Shown here in pieces: positions 47,732 to 59,917 of a stretch of DNA of 64,000 nt. A program made the position numbers and the translations under genes. Origin of the DNA: Jaapia argillacea MUCL 33604 (taxonomy: Eukaryota > Basidiomycota > Agaricomycetes > Jaapiales > Jaapiaceae). Location: positions 94,882 through 158,881 of the forward strand of contig KL197738.1 of NCBI GenBank assembly GCA_000697665.1, read 5' to 3'. Below the pieces are notes generated by a model that saw only the letters and a list, made by a program, of their open reading frames with translations, was not told the origin of the DNA and did no database searches. Positions within the stretch are counted from its first letter, which is position 1. Every line of letters starts with the position of its first letter.

Positions 47732-50395
47732 CGAGAGGACTTTTGCGGATGAATTTGGGATTCAGACTGAGAGACCCCTCGGGAATTTATGCTCAGAACA
47801 GGTTTGGTGTGAGCAGTGCTCCACAGATCACACACTCGTTTATGAAAGTGGTCATGAGCTAAAATGATGGACCACGTTGACCAGGTGAACGGAACAGGTG
47901 GGTGAGCGTTGGAGTAGTGAGCCCGTAAGTGATCCCGTAGGCCCTTGAAGCTCTTTTGTGATGCTGAAGGCGCCGATTATGCAGGTTCGTATCAGCTCAG
48001 GTGTTAAAAGGGTGAATAAGACCCCGCCGAGTCAAAATCTGCCTGTAAGTCGACGGACTTGGAGTCCCGCCATCGGTATTGTAGTCTCGTGCTCAAGGAA
48101 GCAACAGCGTATCAAGCCTTGAGGAATCCTCGTTTTCGAGTTCGTCATCGCCTGCAGCAACGCTCGGCGACCGATCGCGAGCAGAAGGATGAAGAAAGGT
48201 GCGGGTGCGACGGTCGCCGCGGAGATTGATTCCCTGAGCGTCGTGGAGTGCTCCAAAGTCTCGTGGTGGCCTACCTACCTCTCCGAGACTTGATTTCCCA
48301 ATCATTTGTATGACCATTGACACGAGATTCATTTCTCTATCGGCGTTATCAGGCGATTTTAAAGTAGGGCTGCTAAAGCCTGAGAAAGTGGCTTTCTGAA
48401 GACCTGAGCTCGATCTGAAGGTTATGGTGAGTACGACTCGAGTACAGGTAATTAATCGATACGGTCATTGGCAACCGCAGGCAAGGGCCAAGTGCCGTCG
48501 ACCACAAGAAGGATTTGAGCATTACTGATACGCGTGGAGCGTAAGCACTCTTGGGGCGGGATCTTGGTAGAAGGAAGGATTCGACTGGGGAAGGGTAAAT
48601 GAGCAGTCCAATGCGTCACAACAACACATGTCCACCCACCAGAAACAGGCCAGTGGGTGCATGCATGGATTGACGTAGAGGCTATAGAGTTTCCTGGAAA
48701 GTGGTCTTGCTAGGTGGTCGAGTTCTGTGTAAAGTGGCGTCCCCGAGATGCATTGTACGCTCTCCGTGGATCCGGAGATGAGTGGCATTTACTGATGAGT
48801 TCCATTACACGTGGGGAGGCCTGACGTCAGGGATATCTTCTACCTTGAATGCCGTAAAACATCAGAAAAGTTGGAGAACATAGCCTCGCTTGTGGTTGGA
48901 TCCGATGCGTGATTTGGACAAGACATGTATGTTGCAGTTGTTCGAGCGAGGGGGGTGGTGTTTACGAGGAAGGGATTGATATCAGCCAAGTTCAGTATTT
49001 TCAAGCCCAACCACCGTCCCCGGTCGTATCAGGTTCCAACCACCATTACGAGTCAGGGTTTGTGGTTATGAAGTCTCCGTTCTGGGTTTTCGTGCTCTGT
49101 GACACTTGAAATGGTGACGATAATCGTCGATAAATACAGCAAAGAACTGTTGACAACGTAATTTCGAGTCTTGGCAATGGGGAGATGGTGAGACCGCGGG
49201 GCCGACCATGTAAGGATTTGGAGGCAACTGCGAGCGCTGAAGATATCCAGGACAATCTCGACGGGGGGAGAAGGCCAACATCAAGCCCTTGCACCACCGT
49301 CGGGGCACTGAAAGTCGAAATCGTGGTGGTCAATGTCGAAGTCGTCGACGTAGGGTGCTCCAGCGTCCAAGCCCGCCTGGTGACCGAAGTTGGTATGTCG
49401 TTCCCACGACAACAGATCTTGGTTCGGATGGTTCATCGAAGTACACTATGGCGATTCCACTGAGGCCACATTATCATACAATTATTATCGTTCGTCTTCA
49501 CCCGTCCCAACTGTCTTCCAACCTACAACGTCACCAACCTTTCTGGCGAACTCTACCATTCTCCGAAACCCATCCGCAGTTCGGATGGAGGAGGACAAAC
49601 CGACTTTCAAGTTGGGAGGTACCAGTAGCTTGCGCCCATAGGTATGGTTGTTTGGTTGTGGTAGGTTGCCTGGTTAGCTTTCGATCTACAACCAAAGTCG
49701 ACCGGTGACCACGATGTTCTGAAGCATTGGGCGACGCCGCATGATTGAACCCCTCCGTCACGCGCCGCCAATATCCCAGTGACAACCGCTCACTGGAGCT
49801 GTATCGTATCAAATCCTGACTGGAGGTGGAATCTACCAGTTCCAAGTGGTAGCGGTTACCCTGGCCACTATGGTGTTGCCATGAAAGCCAGGGCAACGAT
49901 AGGCGCCCTTGCGATCAAGGCAAGTCAATACGGCTTGGGAATTGTTTCCTCCAGCTGACCTCCCTAGCTACCACGAGACAGCTTTGCTCACGAATGCGAT
50001 ATTTTATAGAGCCGCGTCTCCACCGATTATCATTCATCTGACGGTTCTCTTCGGCCGTTGAATTCATGAACAAGCCTGTCTTTTCTCAGATCTCACTCGA
50101 ACGTTCCACGGTTGACAGCTGCGATACCGAGCCCCTACCATGGAATTGACCCCAATTACTCATGTGGGATGGGATATTGATAAGAGGTGGACACGATACC
50201 TTAGATCCTTCCACCATTTCTTTTGGATAGCAGTCCATTATATCCGGCCCTTTTTCTACTGGAGGTTTCTTCATCCTTCTGAGCCCCCATCTCTCATACC
50301 ACGTTCCGTTTTTCCCTCCAGAAGTCTCCTCGCGACCATGTTAAAAGCCATTGTCCTACTCCAACCCTTTTCAACACCTTTTCCTTTCCACTGCC
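47732..50395. other. Intergenic, no recognisable gene
   Basis: Open frames such as 48093-48332 (minus), 48522-48788 (minus) and 49289-49708 (plus) have no motif and no consistent exon chain. The last ~300 bases are the upstream region of the sulfotransferase-like gene and are pyrimidine-rich just before its start. Confidence 0.4.
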
Positions 50396-51418
50396 ATGGT
50401 AGCTAATCTTCGCCCAAACGAAGCCCCTGTCAAGGTCATTTGTCTTGGCCTCGGACGAACAGGCGTACGTTGCATTTGAACGCCTCGATACCCCGCCATT
50501 GTATTGACCCCCAAGAATAGACCTCTTCGCTCGGGAGCGCCCTGGAAATCCTTGGTTTTGGCCCGTTCTATCATATGTTCAAGATCTTTGGAGGAAATCT
50601 CACCGAGGACGTTAACAACTGGATAAATCTTAGCGAAGGTGAGTGCCCTGGATGCTGGTGTGGGTCAAACGTGTACTTGATATCTTACCCGGAGCTTAGG
50701 TATAGGATCGGCGGAGGATCTTGACCGCATGTTCCATGGATATCAATCCGTCCTCGACTACCCCGCTGCGAACTATCCAAAAGAACTTTACAATGCTTAC
50801 CCCAGGGCCAAATTCATCCTCGTGTGTCCGTCTCCTTTATCTGTCGGATAGTTGTTGAATTTACCCTCTGCAGACCGTCAGAAATACAGAGAAGTGGGAG
50901 AAGAGCATGAAGGTATCTCACCCTCGTCTCCGGTGATCAATACCTCGCTGATATTTACCGACCCGGTATGAAAGGAGACACTCATTCCGTTCAATAATGC
51001 TCTTGCGTCGACCTGCCCCTCAGAGCTACCACCGACGGCCGCGGCTGTGTCGAAGTGGTGGCAGTTATATGGTCCTAATGGTGCTAGTCAGTTCCGTACA
51101 CTCTTCCACGACTTGCTGTCATCACTCACACCAACTCCAAAACCAGGTCAACAAGGCTACGATCTTCCCACTGTCTTCTCCAGACACACTGAACTTGTCA
51201 AGGCCATCATCCCGTCAGACCAACTATTGGTATATGAAGTTTCCGAGGGGTGGAAACCCCTCGTCGAGTTCCTCGAAGTGTACGTTCTCCGTTCCTCTTC
51301 TTTCATGTGTTAAATTGAAAGGATGTCCGTTTCTGATAGACCTGAACCCTCGGTCGCCTTCCCTCACGTTAACGACGCTGCTGAGTTCAAGAAGTACGAC
51401 ATCAAGTCACCCAATTAA
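50396..51418 (+). CDS. Sulfotransferase-like P-loop protein (sulfotransferase_4 family)
   Basis: The start is MVANLRPNEAPVKVICLGLGRTG. The 5'-phosphosulfate-binding P-loop LGLGRTG-TSSLGSAL is split by intron 1 (begins 50465). Later exons give YHMFKIFGGN, LDRMFHGYQSVLDYPAANYPKELYNAYP, AKFILTVRNTEKWEKSMKETL (the 3'-phosphate-binding region) and LLVYEVSEGWKPLVEFLE, ending KYDIKSPN. This order is diagnostic of the fungal sulfotransferase_4 family, about 270 residues and soluble. Five or so introns of 50-65 nt all keep frame. Substrate unknown. Confidence 0.85.
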
Positions 51419-52641
51419 CTATGACGGGTTTCTCATCCGTGTGGACAATAAACAGGTTGAATTATGCGGTACCGGGTTGGTCAAATATGTATAGTATGTA
51501 ATGCCGAGTGGAGGCAGCATACTTTTCATTGAATAGAACAGAGTCTCTGAGAATGCCGTCAGATCGCTTCGCTTCTTATCACCACCTTCGGCGCAGGAAT
51601 GAGCGCATCCCATAACCGATGGAACACTCGCAGATAAGCCAATGAGTGGGACGGATCCTGGAATTGTACTATGAACTTACAAGTCTCCAAGTCGTCGTCC
51701 TACCCGATGACCCCGAGGCCACCGTTCGACTCCTGTATCGAAACGCAAATTTGACGCATAGAACGGTATCCTACCTTGAATGAACTGGGTATTGTTCTGC
51801 CACCTGATACTCAGCGCCGGCGGGATAACGATACACGAATCCAGGCTAGTGCTTCTTCTCGCACAGAAACATAGCCGCATATTCTTCATAGGAGATATAG
51901 ACGGCAATCTCGCCAATATACCCTTGAGGTCAAGGTCAAAAATGCAGCGCTAGGGAAGGCATCCTCAAATCCGACCCTTGCAATGAAATTCGGCGAAGAG
52001 ACGCAATCGGCGGGGCGCAAGACAACCGTGGGTGAGTTGAGATAAGCCACAATTCGTGGGTCTTCGCGGAGATCAGAATGCCTTGCCGTCTGTGGGGGCC
52101 TTTGCAACCGACGGACTGGACTCCCAGCTACGTGTGGATGCGAACGATTCTCCCCAGTGGCATCGACCCCAGCTATACGAAACGAGTGGGCAGAATAGAG
52201 TGTACCTACAGTAGGATATCCAGTATTTGGCGGCTGGGCATACTTTCGTGGGTGTTCGCGTGCAGAAAGCTAAATGCAAGCGCAACTTTAAACTTGAATA
52301 AACATGTTCATCCTGACCTCGAGTTGAAATTCGTGTCCAACACAACGCTATTCTGCGACAAATATACAGTTCGTTAACCCGTAGTGACCCAGCACCACGC
52401 GTCCCGACTAACGGCCAGTCAAGGAGAAGTAGTGGTATGGATAGGAGCGAACGCGCTGACGAACGAAGCACAGGAGTTCACACATTGCGGTGCCAAATAA
52501 TCGAGGAGATCGAATTCCCTAGGACGTTACTTGGAAATGGTGATGGAAAAACATAAGATCATTCACCCAAAACCGGTGGTACTTGATTGACACAGGTACG
52601 ATCACCGATAGGAGGTGTTTGGTAAGACCCTCTTGGCAAGT
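51419..52641. other. Intergenic, no gene seen
   Basis: About 1.2 kb with only short overlapping frames, none carrying a motif. It contains the 3' flanks of the convergent sulfotransferase and F-box genes. Confidence 0.4.
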
Positions 52642-53700
52642 TCAAAGCTCTCGACCCCTTGGTCTCAAACAGTCTTCGCCCCGAATGCCTGATTCCTCAC
52701 GACGGTCGTCCTCACCATCACCATCACCATCCTCTTCCTCGGCGGGACTCCCATCACCGCCCCAAATCCAGTCATCTGCGTCGGATTCATCTCGGCCCCA
52801 TGTAACCAAAGATACCACGCCCCGATTGACCAGAGCAACAGTAGAGGCCACGTGGCTGAACATCAGCCTCTCCACCAGTCGACCCTGAAGCGCTTTCCAA
52901 TCAAACGCCAACACCAACGCCACGATAGGAACACCACCTCTTTGTACGCGTCTTCCACGCATCATTTGGAGAGTCGCAAAACATGATGTGCTCTCTTCGA
53001 AATATTTTCCGCCATCCCGAACGAAAATCGCGAGATGAGTGAGGCAGAGGAACTCCATGAGACATTCGTTAACCAATTTGTGGCTTCTGACAGCCTGTCG
53101 TCCACTTGGATAGATCTGGAGGTGGGTGATGTTATCGCTGATGAATTTCATCGTCGGCGATAAAGTCTTGACGTCTTCAATTTGCTTCACCCTGAACAGG
53201 GTGAGGGAGTGACATTGTGATAAGTTGGAGAAGGAGACGTGAGTGCGTGTCTGATCCCTTGCGTCGACCAAGCATGACAATTGAGCCACGGTGGGAAGGG
53301 CGAGGTGGGTGATGTTGGTAAGGAAGGGTTGCTTGAGGACGTCACCAATGTAAGACGTCCTCAAATTTTCGGCGTCGCCTTCATCCTCGTAGCATGGATC
53401 CAACCACAAATTACGAACAAGGTGCGGGTGTGGTATGGGGGAGGCGTCACCGACGACATGCCCTGTTCCTTTTGAGCTGATGATAATAGTGGAAAAGATA
53501 TACGCGAGGACCTCCTGACGAGCGAACTGCGAAACTCGGGAGATGGCGAGAGCGCAAGAACGGGAATTGGGGGATTCGGAGGCAACTGCGAGTTTGAAAA
53601 TGTGCAGGATGAGTTCTAATGGGACGGTGGTTGCGTGGGAGGCGTAGGGGCTTGTATGCACGTTGGTCACCTCCATTTCTTCGTCGCCGTCGCTGGCCAT
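52642..53700 (-). CDS. F-box-like protein, single exon
   Basis: A 352-residue uninterrupted frame begins MASDGDEEMEVTNVHTSPYA. Residues ~25-75 (TVPLELILHIFKLAVASE ... ALAISRVSQFARQEVLAYIF) fit the F-box helix pattern of basidiomycete F-box proteins (LPxEll..If and L..vc..w...a...LY). The middle contains leucine-rich stretches (NITHLALPTVAQLSCL, ITHLQIYPSGRQAV) as expected of the substrate-binding half. An acidic Asp/Glu/Gly run lies near the C-terminus. Such proteins are adaptors of SCF ubiquitin ligases and form a very large family in mushrooms. Confidence 0.75.
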   Translation of the reverse strand: MASDGDEEMEVTNVHTSPYASHATTVPLELILHIFKLAVASESPNSRSCALAISRVSQFARQEVLAYIFSTIIISSKGTGHVVGDASPIPHPHLVRNLWLDPCYEDEGDAENLRTSYIGDVLKQPFLTNITHLALPTVAQLSCLVDARDQTRTHVSFSNLSQCHSLTLFRVKQIEDVKTLSPTMKFISDNITHLQIYPSGRQAVRSHKLVNECLMEFLCLTHLAIFVRDGGKYFEESTSCFATLQMMRGRRVQRGGVPIVALVLAFDWKALQGRLVERLMFSHVASTVALVNRGVVSLVTWGRDESDADDWIWGGDGSPAEEEDGDGDGEDDRREESGIRGEDCLRPRGREL

Positions 53701-53866
53701 AGCATCGTCGAAGGAACTGAAATAAAGTTATAGTTCAGACAGTAACTTCTTCGTAAGTACATGGTAAAACATGACATACAACTGTGCTAGATACATAATG
53801 ATACACGAATCCTACAACGTTGCTCGTACAACGCCCAACTTCAAGTTCTCCGTCTCAGCCAAATCT

Positions 53867-55740
53867 TCACTCCTGGCTAGCCCCACTTGCAGCATCCCCA
53901 CTCTTACTCTTATAAACCACATCGACCCTCACGAAATTATTATACACCTCTCCACTAGCAAGCAACGTATCGTTGCCGTTCCTCACCAATCCAGGGTTGA
54001 GGAACGCAGCTAGTGGCTCGTGGAATTCTAGGAATGCAGCGGCTGTGGGATTAGAGGGCCAGGTCAGCGACGAGCAAGTGGAGGGAGAAAGGAGAAGAGA
54101 AACGTACATCCAGGTCCATAACCCTCCGCATCGGTCCAAACCCCACTCCCCCCATGTATCTTCTTCTTCGACCCACTTCCATCAGCAAAGTTATTGGTAT
54201 AGAACTGTACGCCCGATTCTACATCCCAAACATCGTCAGCAAACTCCACCTCACCAAACATATGAGAGGCAAGTAAGCAGGGAGGGAAACATACGATTAG
54301 TGCTAAACACCAAACCCAATCCACTAGTCTCCGAACTCAAGTCTACCACTTTCGCCTCCTCGTTGATGGATTCACCAACGATGGGTTTGATCAAATCTGT
54401 CGAAGGAGTGAGAGAAGCAGCAGAGACGCGCAGCGGTGCAACAGGTGGTGTAGGTGGGAAGGAATAAAAGTCGTCTGCAAATTCATAACGAACCCCAGTC
54501 AACAAACCGAGCAGAAGATGAAACGAAGTGAAACACACCATAACCGCCTTTCCCAGTCAACCCAGCCTCAGGCCATCCATCCCCAAGAACCCTGCCCGAT
54601 CGATGGTCATGGGATGTCCCACCCACAGGAGTTAGGTTCCCAGTAGCTAAGAGGCTGGAATCCACCTCTGCTGTATTGTCCGCAGTCATAGTGATCTTGT
54701 GTCCCCTGACGGAGAGTGCGCCTGGGAGATGTGGAAGCGAGGCAGTGAGGTTGAATCCCCAGTGCTATTTAAGCCCGCACATGTCTATGAGTATCGAGGG
54801 TTGTCCATCACTTTCATGCGTACTCACCTGAGTGAGATTGATCGGAGTGACTTTGTTCTCCTCGAGCAGCTTCGCCCTGTAGACGATCACTACACTCCCC
54901 ATCTTGAGTTCTGGGGAGGCGGTTGGTTGTTCGGAAGGCGAGAGTAGACCGATCAGGACCTAAAATAACCAACCAATCCAAATCGCCACCATGAAAAGTT
55001 GATCAGAACCATGAGACCAATCAAAACAGTTGGGCCATGATGACGACTCACCTCCAAGAGTAAAGTACCCTCGAAACCCATATCTCCATCCTTGGAGACG
55101 TGCTTCCACAGCGAAGAGATTGGCAGGGTAGCGCCGATCGTGGCCAATTCGGCTTGAGTGAACAACGTGGCAGAGGCTGGTGCCAATGGCTGCCACGCTA
55201 CGCTTTCATATCCAGAAGTTCCTCCATGAAGGGAGACAGTGGGCCTCTCTAAATACCCACACCAATCGCGTCAGATCGCGTGACAATGACTCAGATATAA
55301 GTGGACGGCTTGGCTCAAGTACCGCCAACGCACCATTAGCAACGGGAGTGACCTTCCCCTTGATGCCATTCCTCTCGATATCCCAAGTTCCAACTGGGAG
55401 ACGGTTGGTATACCGCCCGATAATCGTATGATTATACTTCTTCTTCAAGTGATCGGAGGGGGCTTCGGGTCCCACGATGAGATCGTGAGTCTACAAATGC
55501 CCGTTGCGCTCAAGATTGGTTGAGGATATCAGGAAGAGGCTTACCCTCCCATCTGCTTGAACGAATAGACGGTGGACCGCAAGTCCATACGGGAGAACCT
55601 TCAATCCAGTTGTTCATGAACCCGTTCGGCAGGGATAGAAAGGGAGTACACACCTCAACCGCCAACGACGGCGCCAGCGATGGCAACGCCAGTAGAACTG
55701 GCTTGAAAGGGTCAACTGGAGGCTCTTGTGGCGAGGCCAT
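53867..55740 (-). CDS. Aldose 1-epimerase (galactose mutarotase-like)
   Basis: The start chosen is MASPQEPPVDPFKPVLLALP at 55740; an upstream in-frame alternative extends it by 35 codons. Exons then give VLPYGLAVHRLFVQADGR, THDLIVGPEAP, YNHTIIGRYTNRLPVGTW, PTVSLHGGTSGYESVAWQPL, HWGFNLTASLP and, near the C-terminus, ESGVQFYTNNFADG and FLEFHEPLAAF. These are the substrate-binding and catalytic segments of fungal aldose 1-epimerases: GRYxNR, LHGG, HxGFNL, QxYT, and the general-base Glu near the C-terminus. The enzyme interconverts alpha- and beta-anomers of aldohexoses. Introns of about 50-65 nt are spread through the gene. The stop is at 53867. Confidence 0.85.
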
Positions 55741-57266
55741 ATTTCTAAAGTAACTAAGATCCTTCTGAAGAGCAGCACTCAAAGCGCCCGACAACGACAA
55801 GCGGGATGAGCGAGATCTAGAGGAAGTTGGTATCACTGTACGCAACGAACGGGAAAGAAAGAGAGCCAGGAGGAGGTCAGTGAGACAACTGCGGTGATCT
55901 GGATGAACTGAAATGCGTACTGGTTAGCTATAAGTAGTGATCGTGGTAAGTCAGAACCAAACGATTCGATGCAGCCGTGGAGAAAACGAGGATGTAAACG
56001 CTATCTTATCAGAGTAAACTAGCTTTGCCGAAATTGATCCGGAATTCGATCTTCCTGATTTGGTAGTTTTCCTGCCTTTTCCAGCAGTGGCGGGCCGGCG
56101 CTAGTCCCGCTCACCTCCTCTGGGTGGCGAGACGGAGCTGACGATATCCGGGACCCCTTGCGGGCAGGGACAATACGGCTTTCCTGGGTTGTCCCCATCT
56201 CAGAGTGCGAAAGCTATTGGACACACTTCGGAAGTTTTTGCTCATTGTTCTCCCCACAGAGCCACCGTTGCATATGACATACATCCAGCCCGTTCTATCC
56301 CGGCGTTCGTACCCGATCTACACAGTGAGAACACCTCGGGTCGGTCCGACTCTCAAGGCAATTCAATATCTACAACACCATAAGCAGTTGAGATTGGCCT
56401 GGAGAGTGGACGGAGCATTGGCCTGAATGGGAATGTTGTTCCGGGTAAAAGCACGTTTGTCACAATTTGCGTCGAGAGATTGAGGCTGGGATGGTAGGAA
56501 CACGGCGAGCGCATCTAGTGATGAAGACAAGATCAGCTGAGGGGACTCGCATACTTGTCGGATCAACAGGCACATCCATCCTCAAGCTTCTTGAGTGATC
56601 CGTCCCCACACTCAACCCATCCAAGAGACATCATCGGCCTTCTGAATGGAAGCGGGCGCCGCGAAAGATCATCTATTTACCAAGGATAGTCAATTCATCC
56701 TTCCTCGGGGTGGAGTCAATCGTTCCTTCGGCCGAAACTTCCTTCATGTCCATCCGTCCCTACGCCCAATAACCACCCAACTTCAAGGCAAAAGTATGTG
56801 GAGGCAGTTTACGCACCGTCCTCCCGGCCGCGCGCTCGATTCCAGAGCCTTTAGGGTTCAGGCGGTGAGGTTTGGGTTCGATCAAAGAGAATGAGACTCG
56901 GACTGGGAGACTAACACAGTCGGCGCGGAAAACATCTCTCATATTCTTATTGAGGTAACGATAGGGGGGATTTTCGATGGGCCACACATGATGACAGACC
57001 AGTTTACAGAAATTTCTATTCACCCAAAATCAGCCTAAGGACCTCCCGCTCAAACCAAAAGCGACGACCAACCGATGATACAAGCTTCCAGATCTGATTC
57101 GACTACCACATCCATCACGGCCCCAAATGTACATTGAACCACCTGTATCGAACCCTTGGTGCTCTCGCCCGGATACCGACTAAGCTGGAAGGCATCATCT
57201 ATCGATACCAAGCCCGCCACAGTGCTCACCACTAACGTTGATTCCCTTGGCCCAACACCTTCAACC
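55741..57266. other. Intergenic, no gene seen
   Basis: It contains the 5' flank of the epimerase and the 3' flank of DUF6533 gene B. Short plus-strand frames at 56189-56426 and 56646-56894 have no motif. Confidence 0.4.
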
Positions 57267-58827
57267 CTACAACGACCCGCGACTAACGGCTTTCGTAACG
57301 GAAGATCGGACTTCAGGATTGCCAGCATTTATCACAGACAACTCTTGCAACTCTGTTCCCCGAGCGAAGTGCGAAGTTAGAGCATCCTCAATGCCTGTTT
57401 CTCCAGCTGTTTCGTTTAGACGAAATAGATTGAGGACGAGTCGGCAGCTCTGAGAGTGAAAGGGGACCGAGAGAGAGAGAGATAGGCTGAGGTCAGTGTT
57501 GAGATAGTGGACAAGCGATTAGGGGGGTGCCTACCGAGAACGACAACCCCGATAAGATCCAGCTGTATATCGACGGGAGAACAAGCATTCAGAATATAAC
57601 GACAATTCCAAGAGCAGACCGAATAAACCTACTCACGTATAGACAAACGCCTTGACAGTCTCGCTCAAAATCGTATAAAATACCCCATTAACCATCAGCA
57701 TCACTACATCCAGATTTAACCACCAGTGACCGTCAATCTCACGATTTGACCAACGGGAAAAAGAATTAAAGAACGAACCCGTAACGAGACAAAACACCCA
57801 AAGGCTATCCCTCGCGATAATCACTAGGATCGGGATCCTGCCCTTGGGTTCTCGAATCGTGTTGATTGATTTTACAAGTGTCAACACGAAAAGGACAAGT
57901 TGCATTAGCAGTGATGCTGCCCTGCGCATGGACGAAAAACACGACATTAGCTTCAAGTTCATCGTTTGGGTAACGAAAACACCCGCATACACGCATCCGA
58001 GTGTAGCAAAGATACTTCGCAGGGACAAATGGAGGGAGGAGAGACTGACGTTATGAGATGCAGATTTGCTAAAGCATTTGTTGACGGTATAGGGATACAG
58101 TACGTGTCGAATCTGATCTTGGGGGTCATAAACGCGATAGCGGGGGCAATTATGAGGAGTTGAACGGTAAAGACGGAAGTGAGGAGGATACGGATAGGAC
58201 GAATACATCTGTAGAGCGCATATACTGCAACAAACCGCGCATATAGTTGGCATCAGCGTTCTAAAAACAAGGGATATGAGAGAAGATAGCGAAAGACAAA
58301 ACCTCTTAACGTTAAGATTGATTCGACCGTGCTGATCAAGATTTGAACCGTCAACAATTGGAAGAAGAACCATCCGCGACAAACACCCTCCGAGCCCTGC
58401 GGGAAGCGCCCTAAGCCACCCATAGACCGTAATGACATCACCCTAGGTAGGATCAGACGAGAGAAGGTCCTGTCAGGGCGAAACAAGAAATTCGAAAGGT
58501 GACACACAATTGAGATCCGAGGGAGAAATATCTGGTGAACAAGAAGAGCCACTTGGTTGGTGATCTCCAGCCCTGCCTGTGGTGCGATGGTACAAATTAG
58601 AATAGACTCAGCAGAAAATGAAGATCCCTGCAGAACGTACGACCAGATATAGTTGACTTCGTCATCAAGTGTAATGAGGATGTCCCAAACAACAAAGGTC
58701 AGGGAAGATACTGTGACAACTGGGTGAGACACCAGTAGAGATCCTGAGACCATAAATCACCACTACTAAATCTGACGAGGAGCGCTTCTAGAGCCATATC
58801 GGCCGCACTCGCCTCCGAGTCAGACAT
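57267..58827 (-). CDS. DUF6533-type multi-pass membrane protein, paralog B
   Basis: The start is MSDSEASAADMALEALLVRF at 58827. An intron with a GTGATT donor brings in SSLTFVVWDILITLDDEVNYIW, the DUF6533 signature. Later exons give TVQILISTVESILTLRVYAL, a helix beginning LLIIAPAIAFMTPKI, and LVKSINTIREPKGRIPILVIIARDS followed by LWVFCLVTG. The C-terminus contains SCRLVLNLFRLNETAGE and ends AVSRGSL. The stop is at 57267-57269. The pattern is of seven hydrophobic segments. It is closely related to paralog C directly downstream on the coordinate axis, so B and C are a tandem pair. Confidence 0.7.
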
Positions 58828-59917
58828 TCCGCCTGATAGAAATGGGACAAACACTCAAACCGTGGTGAACCACACACGGCGCTATCCCCCAGTCCGCAGG
58901 GTAGAGAGAACCCTCAAAATTTGGCAAAGCCCAAAGAAAGACTGGTGGGGGAGCGGGAGCGGGAAGGAGCGAGACCAAGGGGAGAAAAGGATTCACGTCA
59001 ACCTGGGAGAGTCCGGTAACCCAACCCAAGGGTTACTAGGGCTGACGGGAAAGCTACATTCCTCTGATAAGCAGGGTTTTGACGGATCTCTGATCGAGGT
59101 ACACACTCCGTGAGAAGAGAACCTCTGCAACTAGTGACAGGTGACCAAAACCAGTACCGGTATTTCGTTCCCGCGTGCGACGATGGACTCCCACGCATGG
59201 CCAACCAGTAAAACCGCACGAAGCGACTGAACCTTCGCTGGTCTATCCGGCGTGGTCTAACCAGTGAAAAAACTATCACAAAATTGGCTAATGAGGTCAA
59301 GGAGGTCAAACAGCCGATCATCTGACTCCAGTCTCGCGACAGTTTTTTAAGCCAGTCGCCCTGCAAACTATCTCCGCGCAGAAGTTTTGTCCCTTGGGTT
59401 ACGTTGGGCACAATGACTCAACGATTGTGCCACAGTCGAATCAGGAGAAAAGAAGGTTGTGTTCACATACAAAAAAGTCCAAGTGAAAGACGATCTACCG
59501 CCATGGAAAGATCAGGGAATGGGAGGTAAGCGGGGGATACAGTAGGACCGTCGGAAGCAAAAGAGGCCCTTGAAAGGGTGGGTGGGGCATGTACACGGGA
59601 ATATGTGTGTTGTTGACAAGATATGGAGACTAGTTGCAATGATTACAGCATCCTTACACATCTATTCATGCACTGTCAGCCCAGGTATCTTCATTTCATA
59701 GCCAAAGGAGTGACCAACCTATGATACATTCTTCTCGAGTGATTCGACCACGATGACCACGATGACGTTTATGCGCGGACACACCTACACCAACCTATTC
59801 GTGTTTTCGGGTGGGTGTCGATTGTGTCGAAGATCGTTTGTGCGGTGCCTCTCACACGTCACGACCCACTCTCATTTCCTCAGACAAAGACCATCCTATC
59901 CCAGTGACGCCGAAGCT
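58828..59917. other. Intergenic between paralogs B and C
   Basis: No motif-bearing frame was found. It holds the promoter of gene B and the 3' flank of gene C, both transcribed on the minus strand. Confidence 0.4.
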